From Massilia atriviolacea (lineage in GTDB: Bacteria > Pseudomonadota > Gammaproteobacteria > Burkholderiales > Burkholderiaceae_D): a stretch of 64,000 nt of DNA. The first letter of the stretch is position 1, and each line of letters begins with the position of its first letter. A program made the translations under genes and the position numbers. Location: the NCBI RefSeq assembly GCF_003953935.1, contig NZ_RXLQ01000002.1, positions 496,001 to 560,000 of the forward strand, given 5' to 3'. Shown here piece by piece: positions 44,590 to 52,892 of this stretch. The notes beneath the pieces were generated by a model. That model did not search any database. It was given only the letters and a program-made list of their open reading frames with translations, and was not told the DNA's origin.

Positions 44590-45188
44590 CCTTCGTTCCA
44601 GTCGTATTCCATCTGGCGCGCCGTGCGCTGCGCCAGTTCGCGCCCCGCCAGCCGCTCGACCAGGTGCAGCGACATGTCGATGCCGGCCGAAATGCCGCCT
44701 GAGGTGACGATGGCGCCGTTGTCGATCCAGCGCCGCTCCGTCTCGACCCGCACCTGCGGGAAGGCTGCGCGCAGGTCGGCCACGTCGGCCCAGTGCGTGG
44801 TCGCCGCCTGGCCGTCGAGCAGGCCCGCCGTGGCCAGCAGGAAGGCGCCGGTGCATACCGAGGCCGTCAGTTCGGAGGCGCCGGCGGTGGCGGCGATCCA
44901 GTCGATCACGGGCGGCTTTGCCAGTTCGGCCGTGACCACGCCGCCCGGGACGATCAGGACATCGATGCGGCCGGCGTTGGCAAAATCGGCCTCGGGCAGC
45001 ACGCTCAGGCCGGCGCGGGCGCGCAGCATCGCCTGCGTGGCGCCGATGGTGCGCACGCGGAACGGCGCCGGGGCGTGCGGCGTCAGCCTGGCGGCCATGC
45101 GCGTGGCGCAGGTGAACACTTCGTAAGGCCCGGCGAAATCGAGCACTTCGACGTCGTCGAATACATAGATACCGATGGTGCGCGTCAT
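44586..45188 (-). CDS. DJ-1/PfpI-family protein (isonitrile hydratase-like)
   Basis: A 200-residue cytosolic protein with the type 1 glutamine amidotransferase-like fold. It begins IGIYVFDDVEVLDFAGPYEV, and the nucleophile elbow is ASVCTGAFLLA with Cys112. These features are typical of the branch that includes isonitrile hydratase and the N-terminal domain of GlxA regulators. The substrate is unknown. The start at 45188 has AGGGAG about 6 bases upstream. It forms an operon with the cupin gene and is divergent from a regulator whose own N-terminus is a paralogous domain. Confidence 0.85.
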   Translation of the reverse strand: MTRTIGIYVFDDVEVLDFAGPYEVFTCATRMAARLTPHAPAPFRVRTIGATQAMLRARAGLSVLPEADFANAGRIDVLIVPGGVVTAELAKPPVIDWIAATAGASELTASVCTGAFLLATAGLLDGQAATTHWADVADLRAAFPQVRVETERRWIDNGAIVTSGGISAGIDMSLHLVERLAGRELAQRTARQMEYDWNEG

Positions 45189-45267
45189 ACGGACTCCCTG
45201 GTGGAAAAGCCCATCATGCCACGCTGGCGATTGACACAAATGACATTCATGGTGGAATATCTGCCAT

Positions 45268-46245
45268 ATGAAAACGACCGATATCTGGCTGCTGGTGGTG
45301 CCCGGCTTCGTCCTGCTGGACGCCACCGGACCCGCCCAGGTCTTCGCCAGCGCCAACGACGAGGCGCGCGATGCGGGCCTCCCGCCGCCGTACCGGATCC
45401 GCATGACCGCGCCCGGCGGCGGCGCGGTGGCGTCCTCGTGCGGGGTGGCGATCCTGGCCGAGCCGCTGCCGGCGGCGGGCGCCGCGCTGGCCGGGTCGAC
45501 CCTGATCGTCTCCGGCGGGCGCGGCATGGAGGCGGCCGGCGGCCCGCACGACCAAGACGTGCTGCCCTGGGTCAGGCGGGCGGCGGCCCGGGTGGCGCGC
45601 TGCTGCTCGGTGTGCAACGGCGCCTTCGTGCTGGCGCGCGCCGGCCTGCTCGACGGTCGCCGCGCCGTGACGCACTGGCGCGACGCGGCCCTGCTGCAGG
45701 CGCAGTTTCCCGCCATCGAGGTGCAGGACGACGCGATCTACATCAAGGACGGTCCGCTGTACACCTCGGCCGGCATCGCCGCCGGCATGGACCTGGCGCT
45801 CAGCCTGGTGGCCGAAGACCTGGGCCGCGCCGTCAGCCTGGCGGTGGCCAAGCGGATGGTGGTGTTCTTCAAGCGGCCGGGCGGCCAGCGCCAGTTCAGC
45901 TCCCAGCTGCTGGCGCAGGACGATCCGCAGGACGTGCATGGCCGCCTGAGCGCCTGGCTGCGGCCGCGCCTGCACCAGCGCATCGACGTCGAACAGATGG
46001 CGGCCGCGTGCGCCTTGTCGGTGCGCACGCTGCACCGGCAACTGCGCCAGGCGGCGGGCCTGTCGCCCGCCCAGCTGCTGCTGCGCCTGCGCATGGAAGC
46101 CGCCTGCGGCCTGCTGGAACGCCCCGGCATGACTGTCAAGCGCGCCGCCAGCCAGAGCGGCTTCGGCAGCGAGTACAATTTGCGCCGCGCCTTTGCCGCG
46201 CAGCTGGGCGTGGTGCCGAGCGATTACCAGGCGCGCTTCGGCTGA
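45268..46245 (+). CDS. GlxA-family AraC-type transcriptional regulator
   Basis: A 325-residue regulator with a DJ-1/PfpI-like N-terminal sensor domain (IWLLVVPGFVLLDATGPAQV; elbow CCSVCNGAFVLARAG) and a C-terminal AraC DNA-binding domain (IDVEQMAAACALSVRTLHRQ, then TVKRAASQSGFGSEYNLRRA, ending SDYQARFG). It is divergently transcribed from the DJ-1/cupin operon across a 79-base gap, which suggests it regulates that operon. A TTGACA box is present in the gap on the plus strand, but its -10 partner is weak. Confidence 0.9.
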   Translation: MKTTDIWLLVVPGFVLLDATGPAQVFASANDEARDAGLPPPYRIRMTAPGGGAVASSCGVAILAEPLPAAGAALAGSTLIVSGGRGMEAAGGPHDQDVLPWVRRAAARVARCCSVCNGAFVLARAGLLDGRRAVTHWRDAALLQAQFPAIEVQDDAIYIKDGPLYTSAGIAAGMDLALSLVAEDLGRAVSLAVAKRMVVFFKRPGGQRQFSSQLLAQDDPQDVHGRLSAWLRPRLHQRIDVEQMAAACALSVRTLHRQLRQAAGLSPAQLLLRLRMEAACGLLERPGMTVKRAASQSGFGSEYNLRRAFAAQLGVVPSDYQARFG

Positions 46246-46281
46246 CCGTGGCGCGGCGAATTGACTAGAAAAGGGGTTGTC

Positions 46282-46701
46282 TTGGACTGGGACTATGCAA
46301 ATCCGTTCGTGCGGGCGATCACGCCGCAGCCGGGCGATATCGACGGACTCGATCACACCAACAATGCCGTGTACGTCCAGTGGTGCGAACAGATCGGCTG
46401 GGCGCATTCCGAGCAGCTCGGCCTGAACCTGGACGATTACCGCCGCCTCGACCGCGCCATGGCGATCCGGCGCGGCGAATACGACTATCTGCTGCCGACC
46501 GTGCTGGGCGAGGCGCTGATGCTGGCCACCTGGCTGACCGGCGGCGATGGCAAGATAGCGATGGAACGGCGTTTTCAACTGATCCGCGAGCGCGACGGCG
46601 TGACCGTGCTGCGCGGGCGCTGGGACCTGGTGTGCATCGAGATCAGCAGCGGCAAGGTGCGCCGCATGCCGGCCGAGTTTCTCGAGGCGTACGTTGGCTA
46701 A
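46282..46701 (+). CDS. Acyl-CoA thioesterase, hotdog fold (4HBT, YbgC/FadM type)
   Basis: A 139-residue thioesterase that would cleave acyl-CoA thioesters. The 4HBT pattern is visible: DIDGLDHTNNAVYVQWCEQI with the catalytic acid near the start, the helix GWAHSEQLGL, and the strand MAIRRGEYDYLLP. The start is a TTG at 46282, chosen because AAAGGGG lies 5 bases upstream; a TTG 21 bases earlier has no such site. The next gene overlaps its end by 8 bases, so they are co-expressed. Physiological substrate unknown. Confidence 0.82.
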   Translation: MDWDYANPFVRAITPQPGDIDGLDHTNNAVYVQWCEQIGWAHSEQLGLNLDDYRRLDRAMAIRRGEYDYLLPTVLGEALMLATWLTGGDGKIAMERRFQLIRERDGVTVLRGRWDLVCIEISSGKVRRMPAEFLEAYVG

Positions 46702-47092
46702 GCAAGGCCCTGCAGCCGGCGCGCCTGCCCCGTCCAGGCATCCGGGCACGCCCGACGGACGCTACTTCGTCGTGGCGGGCCGCCTGTGGCGCAGCAGTGA
46801 TCCCGGCCTCGCGCCGGACGTACGCCAACAACTGGTCGACCAGCTCATGGACGCGCGCAGGCAGGTCGGCGCGGCGCGCAAGGCCGCCGACGCCGACGCG
46901 GAGCGCCAGGCCCGCGCCGCAGTCGACGCGGCCAAGCGCGCGCTGGGCGAACGGGGACCCGTGTGGTGGACCGATGGCGCGCCGGACTTCAACCGGCGCA
47001 TGGTCGCCAACACGCCTTACGCCGCCTGGTACGCAGGATTGACCTCGGATCAGAATGCGACCGTCAGCCCCAGCTCGAACGAACGGCCGTAG
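46694..47092 (+). CDS. Conserved small protein of unknown function
   Basis: A 132-residue protein of a type seen in many proteobacteria, with no known function. The core is DGRYFVVAGRLWRSSDPGLA, a helix rich in Ala and Arg (about 50-80), then ALGERGPVWWTDGAPDFNRR and NTPYAAWYAGL. Homologues, from memory, end near that point. Here the frame continues for 16 residues (TSDQNATVSPSSNERP) into the convergent TonB receptor gene, overlapping it by 43 bases. The start is probably the TTG at 46694, overlapping the thioesterase stop. Confidence 0.7.
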   Translation: MAKQGPAAGAPAPSRHPGTPDGRYFVVAGRLWRSSDPGLAPDVRQQLVDQLMDARRQVGAARKAADADAERQARAAVDAAKRALGERGPVWWTDGAPDFNRRMVANTPYAAWYAGLTSDQNATVSPSSNERP

Positions 47093-49140
47093 CCGGGCAA
47101 GGCCTGCAGGGCGCCGCGCTGCAGCTTGAGTCCCGACAGATACACGCCGCCCAGCGGGTCGGCGTATTGCCTGTCCAGCAGATTGCTCACGCCGGCCGAC
47201 AGGCGCACGTCTTTGCGCAGCCGGTAAGCGGTGCGCGCGTTGAGCAGGGCGTAGCCTGCCGTTTGCGGTTCCAGCCGGCGCGCGTCGGCATGGTCCTTGC
47301 GCGCCACCAGTTTGCTGTCGACCTGGCTGGTCCAGGCGCCGCTGTGGTGCTCCAGCGCCAGCAGGGCGTTCGTCGGCATGATGTGATACAGGTCGCCGCC
47401 ATCGGCGCGCTTGCCGCGCGTGTAGGCGGCATTGCCCGTGAATGCCAGCGCGCCGGCCAGCGGCATGCGCCACGACAGATTGGCTCCGTACAGCCTGGCA
47501 TCATGGTTGGCGAAGCGCAGCAGGGCGCCGCGCGCGCTCTTGCTGGAGTACGGGTTGAACTGGCCCAGCGTATCGACGTCGATGTAGTCGCTCACCCGGT
47601 TGTAGTAGGGATTGAGCTTGACGAACCAGCCGTCCGCCGCGCCGCCATGCCAGTGCGCGGTGAAGGCCAGCGTGTTGGCCGTTTCGGGCTTGAGGCCGAT
47701 ATCGCCGACATAGCCGTTGCCGTCGCCAAACCAGTTGGTCATGGTCATGGCCATCGTGCCGCGCCCCCAGGAGTAGCGTTCGTACAGATTGGGCGAGCGC
47801 GACTTGCGCGCCGCCGCCAGTTCGTAGGTCGTATTCGCATCGGCTTCGAAGCGGGCCAGCGCGGTCAGGTCCAGGTTGCCGTCGCGCTGGCGCCGGTCGC
47901 GCGCGTTGAATGCCTTTGCCGCCGCCATGTCGGCCGCGTTCATCATATTGCTGCCGTAGGACTGGACCGTGCCCGCATCCATGCGCACCGTTTCCCAGCG
48001 CGCGCCGAGCAGCGAGGTCCAGCGCGCGTCATGGCGGGTTTCGGCTTCGCCGAACAGGGCGACGCGGGCGCGCCGGCCGTCGTTGACGTTGATATAGGTG
48101 TTCGGTCCCATCATCATCGAGCCCGGCACGGCGGGCCAGACGTCGCCCAGCCGGAAAGTGTGCAGTTCGTGGCCGAGGCGCACGCGCATCGCGTCGCCGG
48201 CAGGCAGCGTGAGTTTGACCGCATAGCCGGTGTTGCGGCCGTCGGTCAGCATCGGCATGCTGCCCGGCCGTTCGGGCGTGAAGAAGCCCATCTCGTGTTT
48301 GGTCGATTGCCAGTAGGCGTTCGCTTCCAGCTCGCCCCAGCCGAAGGTCGACAGCCAGTTCAGGTTGGCGAACGTGGCGTCGTTGCCGGTCATGTCCATG
48401 AACTGGTTGGGGAAGCCCTGGTAAGGAATGCGCTGGGTGCCGGCGCGCAGCGTGACGCGCTGGCCGTCGCCGCGCAGGGCCAGCACGGCCGACTGGTTGG
48501 TGCTGCGGTACATGCTGGCGAGGACGCGGCGCCCGTCGCCATCGTCGTAGCTGTGGCCGCGCGCCTGCGCGATGCTGTAGCCGAAGCTCAGGCGGTCGCT
48601 GGCGATGCTGGCGGAGAGGCCGGCGTCGACCGCTTCGCCGTTGCTGCGCCCGCTCAGGGTCAGCTTGCCGCTGGTGACCAGGTGTTCGTCCTGGGTGGCG
48701 AAGGCGGGCGCGGCCGATTTGACGGTCAGGGTGCCGCCGATACTGTCGCCGCCCGTGCTGACCGGCGTCACCCCGGCCAGCACCTCGATGCGGCCGATCT
48801 GGGTCGGGTCGATGTAGGACAGCGGCGCGTTCATGTGATTGGCGCAGGCGGAAGTGATTTCCATGCCGTCGATGCGGATTTTCAGGCGCTCGTCACCGAG
48901 GCCGTTGACCATCGGCAGGCCGGACACGCCGCCGCCCTGGGCCACGCTGTAGCCCGGCGCGGCGGCCAGCAGGAGGGCGGTGTTGCCGCTGCCGTCGTGC
49001 GGCGCGCGCCAGCCTTCGCCGATGGCCGAGACGATCACCCGCATGCGTGGTTCGATGGCGATGCCGGAGGCGTCCTGCGCGCCGGCGTTGAGGGCGGCGC
49101 CGGCCATGACAAGGAAGGCGGGAAGATGGCGGTGTTTCAT
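47050..49140 (-). CDS. TonB-dependent copper receptor, OprC/NosA-like
   Basis: A 696-residue outer-membrane receptor with a signal peptide ending LNAGAQ. The plug carries SACANHM (Cys99 and Met103), which matches the CxxxM copper-binding motif described for Pseudomonas OprC, in a context (DGMEITSACANHMNAPLSYI) typical of the copper-receptor family. Met-rich external stretches support this: RPGSMPMLTDG, GSMMMGPN and RGTMAMTMTN. The barrel ends LGLTVAF. Copper uptake is therefore well supported. The gene overlaps the small membrane-protein gene upstream by ATGA, and a DUF2946 gene lies above that. Its 3' end overlaps the convergent small gene by 43 bases. Confidence 0.87.
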   Translation of the reverse strand: MKHRHLPAFLVMAGAALNAGAQDASGIAIEPRMRVIVSAIGEGWRAPHDGSGNTALLLAAAPGYSVAQGGGVSGLPMVNGLGDERLKIRIDGMEITSACANHMNAPLSYIDPTQIGRIEVLAGVTPVSTGGDSIGGTLTVKSAAPAFATQDEHLVTSGKLTLSGRSNGEAVDAGLSASIASDRLSFGYSIAQARGHSYDDGDGRRVLASMYRSTNQSAVLALRGDGQRVTLRAGTQRIPYQGFPNQFMDMTGNDATFANLNWLSTFGWGELEANAYWQSTKHEMGFFTPERPGSMPMLTDGRNTGYAVKLTLPAGDAMRVRLGHELHTFRLGDVWPAVPGSMMMGPNTYINVNDGRRARVALFGEAETRHDARWTSLLGARWETVRMDAGTVQSYGSNMMNAADMAAAKAFNARDRRQRDGNLDLTALARFEADANTTYELAAARKSRSPNLYERYSWGRGTMAMTMTNWFGDGNGYVGDIGLKPETANTLAFTAHWHGGAADGWFVKLNPYYNRVSDYIDVDTLGQFNPYSSKSARGALLRFANHDARLYGANLSWRMPLAGALAFTGNAAYTRGKRADGGDLYHIMPTNALLALEHHSGAWTSQVDSKLVARKDHADARRLEPQTAGYALLNARTAYRLRKDVRLSAGVSNLLDRQYADPLGGVYLSGLKLQRGALQALPGYGRSFELGLTVAF

Positions 49141-49349
49141 GATGCGTCCTTGCTGGCGGAAAGTGATGGCGTGGTGAAGCTGGTCGTGGCGGCGGGCACG
49201 AGTTGCAGCGCGAAGAAGGGCGCCGCCGGCAGGCAGTACGATGCGAAATAGAAGAAGGCCAGGGCGGAGAAGGCGGCGGCGTTAAAGCAGCGCAGCGTTC
49301 GCATCGCGATGGCGAGCGTGGTCGCTGAAGCGACAGGGGTCGGTTTCAA
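49137..49349 (-). CDS. Small membrane protein in copper-receptor operon
   Basis: A 70-residue hydrophobic protein (residues 10-50: CFNAAAFSALAFFYFASYCL, PAAPFFALQLVPA) between the DUF2946 gene and the OprC-like receptor. It starts with TTG at 49349, with GAGGA about 9 bases upstream, and its stop overlaps the receptor's ATG by ATGA, so translational coupling is likely. I do not recognise a family. The coupling and the ribosome site are the reasons to accept it as real. Confidence 0.55.
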   Translation of the reverse strand: MKPTPVASATTLAIAMRTLRCFNAAAFSALAFFYFASYCLPAAPFFALQLVPAATTSFTTPSLSASKDAS

Positions 49350-49472
49350 GATACATCCTCGTCAGACAGGTTTCAGGTTGCCGCGCGCAGGCGGCAGGAG
49401 GCCCCGGCAAGCCGGTGCGCAAAACGGGTACTGGATGGACCGCGGGCGCACCGGCATGGGTGCGCGGACGGA

Positions 49473-49844
49473 TCAGGCGAGGAGGGGCGGCGCGCGCGGA
49501 TTGGCCGCGGACCAGGCGTGCAGCGGCTGCGGCGCGCGGTAGAACAGCGATGGGTAGGCAGAGCGGCCGATGTCGAGCACCAGCATGCCGCCCGGCGGCG
49601 CCGGCGGCAGGTGGGTGCCGGCGTGGGTGGTGCAGAAGGCGCAATGCTGCATGGCGTGATGGGATGAGCCGGAGGCGTCGCCGCTGTCGCCGACCTGGAT
49701 CAGCCTGACGCCTTCGCTGGTACACACTTCCATCGTCCCGGACGCCATGGCGGCGCTGCCGATGGCGGGCGCGAGGGCACCGAACAGGATGGCCAGGAAG
49801 GCGATCCAGAGGTGCAGCGTTTGTCGCTTTGCCAGGGAACTCAT
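49473..49844 (-). CDS. DUF2946 protein, copper-associated
   Basis: A 123-residue exported protein with an N-terminal signal or anchor (LWIAFLAILFGALAPAIGSA). The family marks are VCTSEGVRLIQVG and HHAMQHCAFCTTHAG, a Cys/His/Met-rich site suited to Cu(I) binding. The last 40 residues are proline-rich. It is the first gene of the copper locus; the small membrane protein and the OprC-like receptor follow after 123 bases. No Shine-Dalgarno site is present before the ATG, and a perfect TATAAT ends 6 bases upstream (see next entry). Confidence 0.82.
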   Translation of the reverse strand: MSSLAKRQTLHLWIAFLAILFGALAPAIGSAAMASGTMEVCTSEGVRLIQVGDSGDASGSSHHAMQHCAFCTTHAGTHLPPAPPGGMLVLDIGRSAYPSLFYRAPQPLHAWSAANPRAPPLLA

Positions 49845-49880
49845 GCGGGCATTATAAACGGGCCGATGTCATTTTTCCAG
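49845..49880 (-). promoter_or_regulatory. Promoter of copper locus, likely leaderless transcript
   Basis: On the minus strand TATAAT occupies 49851-49856 and the DUF2946 start codon begins at 49844, so transcription should begin at or within a base or two of the ATG. No ribosome site is present. The -35 region (TGGAAA near 49875-49880) is weak, as in activator-dependent promoters. Confidence 0.5.
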
Positions 49881-50054
49881 ATGAAGGGAGGCAGCGTACC
49901 CGATGGCGGCCGGTGACGAGAAAATTCTTGATAGCCATCAGGTTTTTTGCCGTATCCTGTGGAGGATCCGTATTGCCGACAGGGCCTGCGTCTCCTGCCC
50001 GGCGCGGCGCACATTTCTTCTGATCCCGCTTCATTGATTGTAGAAACCAGGACA

Positions 50055-51908
50055 ATGAAAACGCACGGAACACATCAAGCAGAAACGCATGCAGGGCGGC
50101 GGCTCGCTGGCGCTTTCCAGGCCGATGCGCCGCAGGACGGCGCCAGCACGGCGATTGTGGACAACCGCGGCACCGTATCGACCCTGCGGCGTTATCAGGC
50201 GCTGGCGAATGGTTCACCCGAGGCCGTACAGTTGAAGCAGCAGGCTGAGCTGATGGCAATCGCCCCGGCATCGGCGAGGCTGCAACGTTATCAGCGGATG
50301 GCGGACAGCTCGCCCCGGGTGGCGCCACTGCGGCGTCAGGCAGGGATGATCGTTGCTGGCGAGGCCGCCCCTGCCGCGCCAACCGCAGGTCCTGTGCAGC
50401 GCGAAGAAAGACCGAACAATACCGGCCTGCCCGATCGCTTGAAGTCGGGCATGGAGTCCCTGTCCGGCATGAGCTTGGATCGCGTGACAGTGCACTACAA
50501 CTCGGACAAGCCGGCGCAATTGCAGGCGAACGCGTATGCGCAGGGAACCGAGATTCATCTTGCGCCTGGTCAAGAGCGGCATTTGCCGCATGAGGCCTGG
50601 CATGTCGTTCAGCAGGCGCAGGGGCGGGTTCGGCCGACCGTGCAGATGAAGGGCGGGACCGCCCTCAATGACGATGCGGGGCTGGAGGCGGAGGCCGATG
50701 CGATGGGGGCGCGAGCGCTTTTGCAAGGGCCGGGGCCGGACCCGGCCGGCACAGGCCGGGACATGATCCTCAACGCGGGCGATGCTTTGCCGCTGCAGCG
50801 TGCGCTGGCCCAGGGCCGGACGTATCGGGCAACGGCTGCGGTCGCCTCATTCGATCGCCGGCTCAGGATGATGCGCAAGAACAAGCGGGCGAAAAAGCGC
50901 CTGACGGCCGTCGACACCGCGTCGACGATTGCCACCGACAGTCTGGTGACGGTCACGGCAAACGAGGCGGAGCAGGGAATCAACTACGCCGTCGTCCATG
51001 ATCACGCGGCCGACGTCGACGGCCGCTATGTCTCCGAGGCACATGATGGCAGCTTCGCCAGCGTGCTGCCGAGGCTGGACGATGATGAACACGGCAACGC
51101 TCTTAACCAACCTGGCGGCCTCGAATACAAGGACTACCATACCAATGCACAGCCAGCCTTCAGTCGCGATGATGTCTCGGAAGGAAACACAGGCGATTGT
51201 TGGCTGATCGGTCCGCTCGCGGCCATGGCGCAATCGACCAAATGGCGCGCGTATCTGCAAACCAGCTTTGCCATCAATGCCAGGGACTTCACCGTCCGCC
51301 TGTTTCAGGTCGGTGCAACGGGCGCACTCGCGACCCTGCAGCAAACCGTCAGCGGTCATCTTGCCACCTACAGCGCGGCCGATACCACCTCGCAGGTCCG
51401 CGAACTGGTGTATGCCGGCCAGCAGCAGGGGCTTCCCGATGCGTTCGACCAGGCGCCGACGACGACCGCCATCTGGCCCGCGATTTTCGAGAAAGCCGCA
51501 GCCACCGTGATGGGTGGCTACCAGGCGCTGGATGACAAAGAAGCCCGGCTCGGCTTTACAATGCTCGGCGGCGGCGCAGCGACGCGCCTGAGCGGCTCGG
51601 CAATGGACGACGCAAACTGGGCCAATCTCAAAACCGAGCAGTTCGACAAGCAGGCCGCCATGACGATGACGACCAAGAAGAATGCGGACCTGAGCGTCGG
51701 GCTGGCCGACATGTCGGTGGACCTGGCGGGGCTGGGTGCAGCCTTCAACGGTTTGCTGGAAGATCACGTCTATGTCGTAGCGGTACTCGACGACAACGGT
51801 GTGACCTTGCACAATCCGCATCGCCGCCACCATCCCACAGGAAATCTGCTTAAACAGGATGTGCGCAATTACATCAGCCATGTGGACTATTTGCCCGGCA
51901 ATCCATAG
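50055..51908 (+). CDS. DUF4157 protein with C-terminal calpain-like cysteine protease domain
   Basis: A 617-residue protein without a signal peptide. Residues about 145-235 are a DUF4157 domain (LPDRLKSGMESLSGMSLDRV, NAYAQGTEIHLAPG, LPHEAWHVVQQAQGRV) with HEAWH at 179-183; this domain is common in proteins linked to extracellular contractile injection systems. The C-terminal part has the calpain pattern: GDCWLIGPLAAMA with catalytic Cys382, then EDHVYVVAVLDDNGVTLHNP with His571 and Asn587. So an intracellular-type thiol protease is carried behind a loading-type domain. Two short repeats near the N-terminus (LRRYQALANGSPE and LQRYQRMADSSPR, about 43-92) look duplicated. The gene stands alone, 90 bases before the rfbA end. 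No injection-system genes are in the window. Effector function is inference. Confidence 0.8.
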   Translation: MKTHGTHQAETHAGRRLAGAFQADAPQDGASTAIVDNRGTVSTLRRYQALANGSPEAVQLKQQAELMAIAPASARLQRYQRMADSSPRVAPLRRQAGMIVAGEAAPAAPTAGPVQREERPNNTGLPDRLKSGMESLSGMSLDRVTVHYNSDKPAQLQANAYAQGTEIHLAPGQERHLPHEAWHVVQQAQGRVRPTVQMKGGTALNDDAGLEAEADAMGARALLQGPGPDPAGTGRDMILNAGDALPLQRALAQGRTYRATAAVASFDRRLRMMRKNKRAKKRLTAVDTASTIATDSLVTVTANEAEQGINYAVVHDHAADVDGRYVSEAHDGSFASVLPRLDDDEHGNALNQPGGLEYKDYHTNAQPAFSRDDVSEGNTGDCWLIGPLAAMAQSTKWRAYLQTSFAINARDFTVRLFQVGATGALATLQQTVSGHLATYSAADTTSQVRELVYAGQQQGLPDAFDQAPTTTAIWPAIFEKAAATVMGGYQALDDKEARLGFTMLGGGAATRLSGSAMDDANWANLKTEQFDKQAAMTMTTKKNADLSVGLADMSVDLAGLGAAFNGLLEDHVYVVAVLDDNGVTLHNPHRRHHPTGNLLKQDVRNYISHVDYLPGNP

Positions 51909-51998
51909 CCTTCGCAAAAGATCGGGGTCCGATGGCCGTCGCGAATAGAACCGCGGGCATGGAGGGTTGTCCGTTTCGGTCCCGGCAACGCGGGATTG

Positions 51999-52892
51999 CT
52001 AAAAAATCCGGTCGTACAGCACGCGCAGCAGATACTTGCCGTAGGCATTGTCCTTGATCGGCCGCGCCAGCGCTTCCAGTTCCTCGGCGCCGATAAAGCC
52101 CTTGCGGTACGCGACTTCTTCCGGCACCGCGATCTTCAGTCCCTGGCGCTTTTCGATGGTGGCGATGAACTGCGACGCATCGAGCAGCGATTCGTGGGTC
52201 CCGGTATCGAGCCAGGCCATGCCGCGCCCCATCACTTCCACGTGCAATTGTCCGGCGGCCAGATAGGCGCGGTTGACGTCGGTGATTTCCAGCTCGCCGC
52301 GCGCCGACGGGCGGATCTCGGCGGCGATGTCGCACACCTGGCGGTCGTAGAAATACAGCCCGGTCACCGCGTAATTCGACTTCGGCGCCTTCGGTTTTTC
52401 TTCGATCGACAAGGCATTCTGCTCGTCGCCGAATTCGACCACGCCGTAGCGTTCCGGATCGAGCACGTGATAGGCGAAGACGGTGGCGCCGTCGTGGTGG
52501 TCGTTGGCCTTTTTCAGCTTGTTGTCGAGTTCATGGCCGTAATAGATATTGTCGCCCAGGATCAGCGCCGACGGCCGGTTGCCGACGAATGCGCGCCCGA
52601 TGATGAAGGCCTGCGCCAGGCCGTCCGGCGCGGGCTGCACCGCATATTCGAGGTTGAGGCCCCAGCTGCTGCCGTCGCCCAGCAGCTCGCGAAAACGCGG
52701 CGTATCCTGCGGGGTCGAAATGATCAGGATATCGCGGATCCCGGCCAGCATCAGCGTGGTCAGCGGATAGTAGATCATCGGCTTGTCGTACACCGGCAGC
52801 AGTTGCTTGGAAATGCTGGTCGTGACCGGATACAGGCGCGATCCGGAACCGCCGGCCAGGATGATGCCCTTGCGCTGCAAGGGCGCGCTCAT
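51999..52892 (-). CDS. rfbA: Glucose-1-phosphate thymidylyltransferase
   Basis: A 297-residue enzyme that makes dTDP-glucose from glucose 1-phosphate and dTTP, the first step of dTDP-rhamnose synthesis. The nucleotide-binding signature [16 protein letters not shown], the [12 protein letters not shown] block and the [10 protein letters not shown] motif are complete, as are [20 protein letters not shown] and [15 protein letters not shown]. It overlaps the rfbB stop by ATGA. The rhamnose genes rfbC and rfbD are not seen here, so the product may feed another dTDP-sugar or rely on genes elsewhere. Confidence 0.97.
   Translation of the reverse strand: MSAPLQRKGIILAGGSGSRLYPVTTSISKQLLPVYDKPMIYYPLTTLMLAGIRDILIISTPQDTPRFRELLGDGSSWGLNLEYAVQPAPDGLAQAFIIGRAFVGNRPSALILGDNIYYGHELDNKLKKANDHHDGATVFAYHVLDPERYGVVEFGDEQNALSIEEKPKAPKSNYAVTGLYFYDRQVCDIAAEIRPSARGELEITDVNRAYLAAGQLHVEVMGRGMAWLDTGTHESLLDASQFIATIEKRQGLKIAVPEEVAYRKGFIGAEELEALARPIKDNAYGKYLLRVLYDRIF

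Noticed and set aside
49432-49470. GC-rich imperfect hairpin between the DUF2946 gene and the small membrane-protein gene
   Set aside because: No T run and one unpaired base; not enough to call a terminator within an operon.
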